From positions 1-64,000 of the forward strand of contig NZ_QRCU01000076.1 of assembly GCF_003369445.1 (NCBI RefSeq): a stretch of 64,000 nt of DNA, given 5' to 3'. Position 1 is the stretch's first letter. Each line of letters begins with the position of its first letter. The notes below the pieces were generated by a model that worked only from the letters and a program-made list of their open reading frames with translations, was not told the DNA's origin and made no database searches. A program made the translations under genes and the position numbers. This stretch comes from Arthrobacter silvisoli. Its GTDB lineage: Bacteria > Actinomycetota > Actinomycetes > Actinomycetales > Micrococcaceae. This document shows, in pieces, positions 15,884 through 27,800 of this stretch.

Positions 15884-18800
15884 ATGACTTGGACTGTGCT
15901 GGGGTCGGCCCTGCGGCGGATAGTGTCCGCTGCAGTGGCGCTTTGCATGGTGGTTGCCTTCAACCTTCCCTCGGCCGTGCCGGCCTTGGCCGCTTCCGCG
16001 GCCGCTGGTTCACGTGCCCCGGGACTTCAAGGATTCGTGTTGTTCGAGGGCGAGCACCAGGACGCCGCGTACACCGCCGGCGCCCAGTCCGGCGTCACGA
16101 TCTCGGCCGCGGACCTCGCCGCACTGCAGGGTTCCGCGGCGGCCCAGTGGCCGGGCTGGAATGTCGGCGGGGCCACTGTCTTCCTGCAGGACCTGCCCGG
16201 CGACGCACTCGCCATCACCTTCGGAAACAGCATCGCAGTTGACCCGACGGCGGCCGGCTGGGGCTGGTCCGCCACCACGGGTGTACCGGCTCCGGGAACC
16301 ATGGACCTGCTGACCGTCCTCGCGCACGAGTACGGCCACATCGCCGGGTTTACCGACGTCGAGGGCGGGGCCGATCTGATGACCCGGACCCTCAGCCCGG
16401 GGGAGCGGCGCTTCAACAACCCCGAGCGGATGTACCCGGCAGCGGAGCCCGCACCGGCCGCTGAACCGGCGGCCGCCGTCGAACCCGCACCGGCCGCTGA
16501 ACCGGCGGCCGCGCCGGCACCTGAAGCCGCGCCCGCACCCGTGGAGAACCCGGCTCCCGCAACGGAACCCGCTACGGGAAGCGAAGCAGCTCCGGCCGCC
16601 GAATCCGGTGCACCCACCGGACCCACCCCCGCACCGGCTTCCGCGGCCGGAGCCTCCGTGACGGCAGAGTCCCCTTCGGGGCCGGAAGCGCCTTCGGAAC
16701 AGGCTCCGGCCTCGGATCCTGCAAGCAGCGGTCCGGCAACCACCGATCCGGTCCCGGCAGCAGCGCCCTCCACCTGGGTCCTGGCCATGGCCGGTACCTC
16801 GGCCGCCCTGGTCTTCAACGCGGACGGCACGGCCACCTTCGCGGGCGAGACACGCAGCCTCGCCGGCATCGACGCCATCAGCGTCACCGGGACCGCGGGT
16901 GATGACACCTTCACCGTCGACCGGGGAATCAACAACCCGGCCATCACCGTGACCTTCGACGGTGCGGCCGGCTTCGACACCCTGGTCACGGCGGGCGCCA
17001 CCGCCAGCAGCCGCTCCGTCGCGGCCGACCCGCACTCGGGCACCCTGTGGCTGGACGCCACGGTGATCAACTACCTGAACATCGAGCCCATCGCCTCGGG
17101 CGACGCCAGCAACGCGGTCTACGAACTGACCGGCGGCGACGACGATGCCACCCTCACCCTCAACGGCGGCGGTTTGCTGGAGCTCAGCGGCGCCACCTTC
17201 GAGACCGTGGCGTTCGCCGCCCCCACCACCTCTCTGACCATCAAGGGCGGCGCCGGCAAGGACAAGATCATCATCTCCGGCACCATCGCCCTGATGGCCG
17301 CATGGTTGCTGATCCAGATGGAGCTCATCGAGGTAGCCGACGACGCCGAGATCACCACCACCGGCGATGTCACCCTCGAAGCGGCCGACTCCGTGACGGG
17401 CGGACCCGTCCTCGGCTGCCTCGTGGCCCTGGCGACGCACTGCACCGACGCTGCGGTCACCATCAACGGCGGCAACATCAGCGCCAACAACCTCAACCTC
17501 ACCGCCACCTCGAGCATCGTCCCTGACGCGAGCCACTTCGCCGCCTACGCCATCAACGTCGATTCCAAGGCCGCGGTGAACGTCACCGGCAACGCGCACC
17601 TGGCAGCAACCGGGGCCGTAGTCATGTCGGCCAGCTCCACGGTGGGCCCTGTCACGCTGACCAAGGACTACGGCGACCTCGCCATCATCTCCTCCGACGC
17701 CGGGGTGACCGTAGGCGGAAGCGCCGTGGTCACCGCCGGTTCGAATGTCACCATGACGTCCACCTCAACCGTCGACGCCGGAGCCACCCCGGGTTCGGCC
17801 GGCAAGGACGAGGGGGAAGCCGACTCCTCCGGTACCAGCACCTTCGACGCCGCCGTCGCCATCTTGACCGTGACGGCCAAGACCATCACCAAGGTGACCG
17901 GTAGCGCGCACCTCGAGGTGGTCGGAGACCTCGCCCTCGCCGCCATCAACCACGCGGCGCTCACGGCCACCGGCGACGCGAGCGACGCCAACTCCGGTGC
18001 CGGCATCGCCGTCGCGAACCTGGACCAGACCACCACCGCCTTCATCGCCTCCACCAGCACCACCCCGACCACGGCCGCCAAGCTCGACATCACCGCGGAC
18101 TCGGAAGGCGCCAACAACGCCACCACGAAGGCCGGCGTCGAAGGCTCCACGCAGAACGACAAGGACCCCAACTCGGCCGACCGCGGCAACGGCCAGGCCA
18201 ACACCGCCGACGGCAGCATCGGCATCACCGGCGCACTCTCCGTGAACGTCCTGCACAGCAGCACCGCCGCATTCATCTCCGGCTCGCGGGTCACCACCAC
18301 CGGGGTGCAGCGGATCCACGCCGGCTCCAGCAACGGCGCCACGGCCACCGCGGACGGCAGCACCACCTCCGGCAGCGGACTGGGCGTCGGCGTGGCGGTC
18401 GGCATCAACGTCGTCACCCTGCTGACCGAGGCCTACCTGGCCGGCGGTGCCATCCTCAACGCGGGCGGCGTGGTCCTCGAAGCCTTCGGACCGGCCGCCG
18501 GCAAGAACACCTTCTCGGCGGATTCCACCTCGGGCGCCGGCGGGGACGCCAGCGTGGGAGTCGCCGGATCCCTGGCCCTGAACATCATCACCGCCACCAC
18601 CCTGGCCAACGTCCGCGGCGCCGGTGCCAACCTCAACGGCTCGGACCTCGCCCAGACGGCCAAGGCAAACCACGAAAACAAGGCCAAGGCCAAAGCGAAG
18701 CAGGACGGCGGCGGCTCGGTGGGCATCGGCGCCTCCGTCGCCATCAACATCATCAACAACGTCGTGGCGGCGGGCCTGGCCGTCAACGGCATCCTCACCG

Positions 18801-21800
18801 CCGCCAAGAAGCTCACGATGAACGCCACCACCACGGACGCCACCACCACGGAGGCGAGCGGCGGCGCGGCCGGCGGCAGCGCGGCCGTCCTCACCGGCGT
18901 CGTCGGCATCACCATCTCGAACGTTTCCACCAGCGCTTCCGTCCGGCGGGGCAGCGCCCTCACCACTACCGGCAACATCACCGGCAAGGCCGACCAGACC
19001 GCCACCGTGGACACCAAGGCCCTCGGCGCCACCACCGCCGGTGCCGGAGCCACCCTCGGTGCCGCGATCTCCTTCGCCCTTACCTCCGCAGAGCACCTCG
19101 TGGACTCCTCGCTCAACCGGAACACCACCTCCGGCGGCCTGATCAGCATGGAAGCTGTCGGCACCTCCACCACGTCCACCACGGCAACCGCCAGCGCAGC
19201 CGGCGCCGAGGGCGGCCAGAGCGCAGGCGGCAAGGACTCCTCCAACAAGGACAGCAAGGAAAAGTCCGACGCCCAGCTCGGCTTCGCCGACTCCAAGTCC
19301 ACCTCCACCAACGCCAACGGAACCAGTACCCCGGCCGCCAAGAACGAAGACGGGACCACCGTGACGGTCGCCGCCGCGATTGCCCTGAACCTGGTGACCT
19401 CGACGACGACGGCGCTCGCCGCCGCTGCGGCCGGCCAGCCTGCCATCGTGGTCGTCGCCGCCGGGGCCGTCACGTTCAAGGCGCTGAACAACACCGACGC
19501 CAAGGCGGTGGCTGACGGCTCGGCCAGCAACGGCAGCTCGGTGACCATCGGCGCAGGCCTCGCCATCAACAAGGTGATCCTGCGGAACGAGGCAGGCATC
19601 GGCGTCGGGACCGCGGTCACGGCGGGCGGCCTGAACCTCACCGCGGGCATGCGGCCGCTGGCCGGCGGGACGGATACGGTGCACACCTTCGAGGCGGACG
19701 CCAAGGCCGGGGCCTCCGGCAGCAGCGGCAACCTGGGCATCGCCGGCGCCTTCGCGCTGAACATCATCGACCAGGACACGCTCGCCACCGTCCATGCCGA
19801 TCCGACCCCCGCCCCGCAGGCACCGGCAGCACCGGGCGTGGCGATCGTGGGCGGCGGTGCAGTGGCGATGAGCGCCAACTCGAACTCCACCTCGAACGCC
19901 AAGGCCAAGGCGAGCCAGTCCGGCAGCGGAACCGTGGGGATCGGCGCGGCCTTCGCACTGAACCTCATCAACGACACGGTGTACTCGGGAATCGACCAAG
20001 TGGGAGACCCGACCCGCGGACCCCCGCTGACCGGAGCCGGAAACGTCACCATCGCAGGAACCACCGCGCACACCCTGACCACCAGTGCCGAAAGCGGATC
20101 AGCGGGCGGAACAGTCAGCATCACCCCGGCAATCGCGATCACCATCGCCAACATCCTCAGCAGCGCCTCGCTCGGCGCCAGCGCCACGGCCCTCACCGCC
20201 AGCGGCGCCGTGGACGCCCAGGCCACCCAGACCGTCAAGGCCACCACCACCGCCAAGGGCGACACCAAGGTAGGCAGCACCGCCGGCATCGGCGTCTCCC
20301 TCGCACTGGCCATCATCGACAACGACGTCGATTCAGGCAGTGCCCGCAGCATCACGGCCGGCGGCGCCGTCAGCTTCAAGGCCACCGGAACCTCCGACAC
20401 CAAGTCCACTGCCGAAGCTTCCGCGAAGGGCGCCTCGCCCAGTGAAGGCAGCAGCGGAGGCGGCAAGAACGTCAACAAGAAAGCCGACGACAACCTCAGC
20501 CAGGCCAAGAACACCCAGTCCGCCGAGACCGGCAAGACCTCCAGCACCAGCTCCACCCCGAAGGCCGCCAGCAACGACGACGGCGGAAGCTCCGTTTCGA
20601 TCGCCGGAGCCATCGCCATCAACGTCGTGGAAACCACCTCAAGGGCCTGGTTCGCCAACGGAATCACCATCAGCTCCGGCGGGATCGTCACCCTCAAGAG
20701 CCTGGCCAACACGGACGTCCTGGCGAACGCCAAGGGCGACAGCGCCGCGGACGCCAGCGTTGGCATCGGCGCCGGCGTGGCCGTGAACAAGGTGGACATC
20801 ATCAACCGGGCCGTCACGGGCACCGCCACCATCACCGGTACAGGCCTGGTCCTCACTGCGGCCCTGACCGGCGGCGACAGCAATGACGTGGTGCGGCGCT
20901 GGACCGGCAGCGAATGGAAGGCCGTGGAAAGCGGCGCCGAACTTCCCGGCCCGTCCAAGGACGACCTCGCCTACGTCAAGACCAACGGCGGCACCGGCGG
21001 CAACGACGGCATCTACAAGTTCAATGGCAGCGACTGGACCCTGGACCAGGACGTCACCATCACCAGCGGCGCGGCGTTCCCCGGTTCACCCTCCAGCGGC
21101 GACTACTTCCTCCTCACCACCGCCCACGACGGCCACCCGCGCAACAGCGTCTACAAGTACGACGGCAGCGAGTGGGACTTCGTCACGGCAGACACCTTCG
21201 GGCAGAAGGAAGAACTTCCCAAGAACGAGATCGAACAGAACGACTGGTTCCAGCTCACCGCCCAGGACGGCGGCAACGCCCCCGGCTTCTACAAGCGCAA
21301 CGGCTCCCAGCAGTGGGTGGCCCAGTCCGTGACACTGACCGACGGCGACCACTTCCCGGCCAGCCCCGCCACCGACCAGCTCTTCCGGCTCTGGGAGCAC
21401 GAGGTTTCCGCCACCGCCCGCGCCGGTGCCAGCAAGGCCACGAGCGTCGGCGTCGCCGGGGCCCTGGCGCTGAACATCGTCACCAACGCCACCGAGGCCG
21501 TGCTGCAGGCAGGCGCCTCGGCAACGCTCGGCGGCTCCGCCGTCGTGATCTCCGCGCTCAGCAACGAATACGACGACGCCAAGGCCAGCGGCAAGGCCGA
21601 GGTGGGCAGTGCCACGGGCGTCGGCGCCTCCGTCGCCCTCCAGGTCCTGGTGCCGTCCACCGTCCGGGCGGAAGCCGAAAACGGCGCCACCCTCACCGGC
21701 GGATCCTCCGTGACCGTGGACGCCTTCGGCTTCCGCGAGATGGTCACCACGGCGGAGGGCGGGACGGCCGGCGGCACCGCGGTCACCCCGGTGGTGGCCC

Positions 21801-24800
21801 TGCTCATCAGCAAGGACGACCACGTTATCGCCCGCCTCGGCACCGGCTCCGCCCTGACCAGCTCCGGCGCCGTCAAGGTCACCGCCACCCACCTCAACCG
21901 GATCCGCACGGAAGGCAACGCCGAAGCGGCCGGCAAGGACACCGCCGTCGGGATCGACATCTCCATCAACGTGGCGGTGGGCTGGCAGACGACGGCGGAC
22001 ATCGCCCGGCACGTCACCGGCGCCTCCGTGGACGTGGTGGCCTCCAGCGAAATCAAGAGCGAAGCGAAGGCCGTGGCCAGCGCCAAGGGCGGCAGCGAAA
22101 GCGATCCCAAGAGCGGCGACCAGAACGCCAACAGCCAGGTCAACGGCGACAACCCGAACACCAAGGACCAAGGCACCGGGACCCTGCCGAGCTCCAGCGG
22201 CGGCACCAACGGCAGCAACGGCGCCACCAACGCCAACGGCAAGGCCAGCAGCGAATCCGGCAGCAGCGGCGGCGGAACAGGGGTGGCCGGCGCCATCGCC
22301 GTCAACTGGGTGGTGATGGTCAACACCGCACGGATCACCGCCAACCGCACCGTCACCGCCACGGCCGGCGCCGTCACCGTCCGCGCCCTCAGCCACGTGG
22401 ACGCCAACGCCCGGGCCATGGGTTCGGCCATCGACCTGCAGAACGACACGGGCGTGGGCGCCGCGATCGGCCTGAACGTCCAGGACCTCACCAGCATCGC
22501 CACCATCGGCGCCGGTGCCGTGGTCAGTGGCAACGCCGGAATCACCGTCGAAGCAATCACGCCGGCCGGCCAGCGCAACGACTTCATCGTCTGGGGCATC
22601 GCCGCCGGCGGCGGCAAGAACAGCGCCGGCGTGGCCGCCTCGGCGGGCGTGCAGATCCTCCTCATCACCACGACGGCGTCCGTCGGCAAGGGCGCACAGC
22701 TGGACTCCGCGGCGGGCGGCGTGACCGTCCGGGCCACCGAAGCCATGGGCCTGCAGCTCATCGCGCTCTCCGGGGGCTTCTCCACAGGTAGCGGAACCGC
22801 AGTGGGCGGGGCCGTCGCGGTCAACTACCTCGAGGTGGCCACCAAAGCCTTCATCGACTCCGGCACCACCGCCGGGCAGGTCACCTCCGTGGACGCCGAC
22901 GGTGCCCTGAGCATCAGCGCGAAAGCCACCCTGGTGCCGCTCGAACCCGAAACCCCGCTGCAGGGCAAGATCACCCTGCCCTCGGTCACGAACGTCGCGG
23001 TCGGTGCGGGCGCCAGCAGCAGCGGTGCGGCAGTGAGTGGCTCCTTCATCATTGACATCATGTCCTTCGACACCCAGGCCTACCTCGGCAACGGTGCCCA
23101 GATGAACCAGGATGGCGCCGTGGGCGGGGCGGGCCAGTCCGTGTCCATCACCGCCGAGGACAGCCTGCAGATCGTGAACGTCGCAGGGGCCCTGTCCTTC
23201 AGCGCCAGCTCTGCCGCCGTGGGCCTGACAGTGATCGTGGACGTCATCAACTCCAACGTCCGGGCCAGGATCGGCGCCAGCTCCGCTGTCCGCGCGGGCG
23301 GCAGCGTCACGGTCGAGGCCAAGGGCGGCGAGGACTGGTTTGAACTCTCCGTGGCCGGCGGCGTGAGCGGAAGCAGCGCGGCCGTCACGGGCGCCGTGCT
23401 GGTGTTCGTGTTCAACCAGGGCGGCAGCAGCCCCGCCGTCGTCGCCTCCATTGAAGGCGGCGCCGAGGTCCACGCGCTCGGGACCGTCAAGGTCCTGGCG
23501 AGCCGGACCGCCAGCGGGCCGTTCTCCGCAGGCAACCTGGCAATCGGCGGCGGCTCGGCCGGCGTCGGTGCCTCCGCCGTCGTGATCGTCCGCAGCAGCG
23601 TGGTGGACGCGTACGTCGGCGCCGGCGCGGACATCGAAGCCGGCGGCGCCGGACTCACGGTCAGCGCCATCCAGTCCGGCGATTTCAAATTCCTGGCCGT
23701 CGGCGGTGCGGGCGGCAACTCCGCCGGCGTGGCCGGCTCCGTGGTGGTCAACGTCAGCAGCGACACCACCAAGGCCCACCTCGACGCCGGGGCCTCCTCC
23801 GCCGGGACGCACACCACGGTGCTGGCCAAGGACACGACCGCGGTCCTTGCGCTCGCGGGCGTGCTCACCGTGGGCGGCTCGGCCGGTGTGGGCGCCGGCG
23901 TGGACGTCGAGGTCATCACCAAGGACACCCAGGCCTGGATCGCCAAGGACACCTCCGTCACCGGCACCGGCAACCTCACCGTGGACGCCCAGTCCGCGGA
24001 GAAGATCACCTCCATCTCCGTGGGCGGCAGCTTCGCCGGCTCCGCCGCCGTCAACGTCAACGCCGCCGTGTCCGTCCTGTCCATCACCACGAAGGCCTTC
24101 ATCGCCGACGGCACCTCCACCTCCGACGCCGCCGTCGTCGCCATGGACGGCAGCGTCCGGGTCAACGCCGACGAATCCCTCACCCTGAACGTGATCGGCG
24201 GCAACATCGCAGTGGGCGGCAGCGCCGGCGTCGGCGCCGCAGTGTCCGTGCCGGTCACCACCAAGGAAACCCACGCCTGGATCGGCAACTACGCCAAGGT
24301 CTCCGCCAAGGGCGCCGGCACCGTCACCGTGGCCACCGGCAGCTACAGCGTCACCACCAAGGACCTGCGCTTCGCCCCGGCCGACGTCAACACCGGCAGC
24401 GACACCATCACCCTGGCCAACCACGGCTTCCAGAACGGCCAGCAGGTCCAGTACGACCGCGGCTGCGACACCGGCGGCTGCGGCATCACCGGCCTGACCC
24501 ACCGCGGCGTCTACTACATCGTCAACGCCACGGCCAACACCTTCCAGGTCTCCGCCACGCAGGGCGGCACGGCCGTGGACCTGCAGAGCCAGGGCAGCAC
24601 CGAAAATCAGCGTTTCTTCGCCACCGACGAAGCCAACGTCCAGGAAGACAACACCCTGCGCTTCAACCCGCAGACGGCGGTGTCCGGCAACCAGATCACC
24701 ACGCCGTACTCCGTGGGCGCGGCGAACGACGACGCCGTGGTCTACAGCTCCGGCGGCGGCGCGGTGATCGGCGGGCTGGTGGACGGCGGCACGTACTTCT

Positions 24801-27800
24801 ACAAGAGCCTGGGCGGGAACACCTTCCAGCTGCTGAACAAGAAGAGCACCGACGGCGGCACCCCGGTGGCGCTGTCCCTCAGCGGCACGACGGGCAAGGC
24901 GCACAGCATCACCAAGTCCGGCACGGCCCCGGGCGGCGACGCCAGCGCCATGGGACCGCGCGTCATCCAGGCCGGCAGCACCCCGGACTTCCGCGGCATC
25001 GCCGTCACCGCCAACAACTCCGACAACATCGGCGCCTTCGGCGTGGCGGTGGGCATCGGCGGCACGGCGGGCGTCTCCCTCGCCGGCGCCGTGGCCGTCA
25101 ACACCATACGCACCTCGGCGCACATCGGCTCCAACGCCCGCATCAACTGCGGTGCGACGTGCGCCTCCAACGTTGCCGGTGCCAACACCGGGCAGTCCGT
25201 CCAGGTCTCCGCGGCCAACCAGTACTACCAGCTGGGCATCGCCGCCGCGGTGGGCATCGGCGGCACTGCCGGCGTGGCCGTTCCCGTCGATGTCCGGGTG
25301 GTCAGCATCGACACGTACGCCTACATCGGCACCGGCAGCATCGTCAACGCCCGCAACAATATTGCTGTCACCGCCAACGCCAAGGACGCCGTGGTCTCCG
25401 TGGCCGCAGGCGCCGGCGGCGGCACGGTCGGCGTGGCAGGCACCGTCGCCGTCACCGTCCTGAAGGTGAACACCTTCGCCTGCACCGGCACCCCCACGGG
25501 CACCCTCGCCTTCGAATGCCTCGGCACCGGGGCCACCCTGAAGGCCGACAACAACGTGCTGGTGTCCGCGAAGGACGACACCCGCCTGCTCCTGCTCACC
25601 ATCGCCGCGGCCGGCGGCTATGTGGGCGTCGGTGCCGCCGTCGGCGTCGCCGTCCTGGACAAGAAAGTGCAGGCCTACCTGGGCGCCGGCGGCGTGGTGG
25701 ACGCACTGGCCCTCGGCAGCGCGATCGGCGGAGTGTCCAACGGCTCCGGGCTCAGCGGCTCCGGGACCGCAGCGGACTTCGGCCGCCAGTCCTTCTCGGG
25801 CGTGATCGTCCGGGCCGACTCGGTGGAGGACATCTTCGGCCTGGTCGCCGCGGTGGGTGGCGGCTTCGTGGGCGTGGCCGGCGGCGTGTCCGTGGCCCTG
25901 CTGACCGTGCTGGTGAAGGCATTCATTGGGGGCAACAGCACGGTCAACGGCCAGGCCGGGGCCAGCCCGGCCCAGGGCGTCAATGTCTCGGCGACGGACC
26001 GGTTCAAGTCGCTGACAATCGCCGGCGGTATCGCAGGCGGTTTCGTAGGTGTTTCCGGCGGTGTGGATGTCGGCGTGGCCAACAATTCTGTTCAGGCCAC
26101 TCTGGGCGCCGGCGCCACCGTCCACGCCGCCGGGAACGTACAGGTCTACGCGGTCTCCGCCAAGGACGTCAGCACCTTCGCCGTCAGCGTCTCGGGCGGA
26201 TTCGTCGGCGTCGCTGCGGCCGTGTCGGTCTGGACTGTGGGCACGACCGCCACAGGCGGGTACCACGCAGCGCCGGGCGGCGACTACCGCGGCAACTGGA
26301 ACGCCGGCACCAGCTACCGGCGCGGCGACGTCGTCACCGACACCGGCGACGGCAAGCGCTACTCCGCCAAGGAAGACGGCGTGCTGGGCGGGGCCTCACC
26401 CAGGAACAACCCGGCCAAGTGGCTGGGCGAATCCAGCGCCTTCGGGCGCGGCGACTGGTCCGCGGCGGAGTACTACAACAAGGGCGACGAAGTCCGCGAC
26501 ACGGTTGACGGCAAGTACTACACTGCGACCGCGGACGGCGTGCACAGCGCCACCCGCCCCGGCCTGGACTCCGGCAACTGGGACGAAGGCGGTTCGCTCA
26601 ACAGCATCCAGCAGGGCGGCTCGGCGGCCCAGGGCGGCAGCGGCGGCTACAAGGACAACACCCTCACCGGCACCACTGCCGGCGCGGCCGCCGCGTGGAC
26701 CAGCGCCCAGGCCTGGGATGAAGGCGCCCTCGCCAGCTACAACGGCCAGACCTGGTCGGCCACCGAGGACATCGCCAGCGGCGTGGCCCTCGCGCCGGGA
26801 ACCGCGGGCGCCAAATGGCGGCTCGTCTCCGGCTCGGAGACCAAGACCAACCAGCGGCTCGCCGATCAGCTGGGCGTCGCCTCGGGCCGGATCTCCGCGG
26901 CGGCGCCAGCCAGCAACATCGGCAACGACGCGCTCGGCACCGTTCCTACGGGCGGCACCACCGCCACCATCAACGCGATCGTCCTGGCCGGCGGCCACGT
27001 ACGCGCCTGGGCCAAGGACCAGTTGCGGATCCTCGGCGTCGCCGGCGCCGGCGCTGTGGGGGCGGTCGGCGTCGGCATCTCCGTCCTGGTCCTGAACATC
27101 AAGAGCAACACCGACGCCGGCATCGGCTCCACCGCGCAGATCACCGCGGGCTCCGGCGGCAGCGGCGAGGTGTCCGTCCAGGCCGGCATGGACGAGGACT
27201 CGGTGGGCTTCGGCTTCTCCGGCGCCGTGGGCGCCGTCGGGATCGCCGGACAGGTGGTGGTCATCAACGATCGCGGCGCCCAGCGGGCCCACATCGACGG
27301 CGGCGCGCAGATCCTGCAGGCCGGCGGCGGCGTCGCGGTCGGATCCACCGCGGACCGGCACCTCGAGAACTACTCGATCGGCCTGGCCATCGGGGCGGTC
27401 GGCGCGGGCGTGTCCGTGTCCGTCGTCAACGTCTCCGGCGACAACACCGCCGAAACCGGAACGGTCGCCGTCGGCGGCACCGGAACCGTGGCCAGCTTCA
27501 CGTCCAGCACCGTGGACAATATCAACGTCTACGGACTGGGCGTCAGTGTCGCCGGCGGGGCCGGGGCCATTGGCGGCGTGGTCACCCTCGTCAGCCTGGC
27601 AGGGACGGCCAAGGCCTCGGCCTCGCCGAGCGGCGCCGTGGGCTCGGGCGGGGTCGCCGCCACCGCCACCGGCACCCGCACGGTCCAGGCCACCACCCTC
27701 AACGTCACCGTGGGCGGGGTGGCGATCGGCCTCACCGTGGTCCGCGCCGACTCGGCCCGGCACCTTGAGTCCATCGTGGGCGGCAGCGCCACCACCAGCG

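Noticed and set aside
15682..16242. A plus-strand open frame of 186 codons crossing the start of the giant gene
   Set aside because: It overlaps the giant gene in another frame, is Arg-rich, and has no ribosome site or domain.
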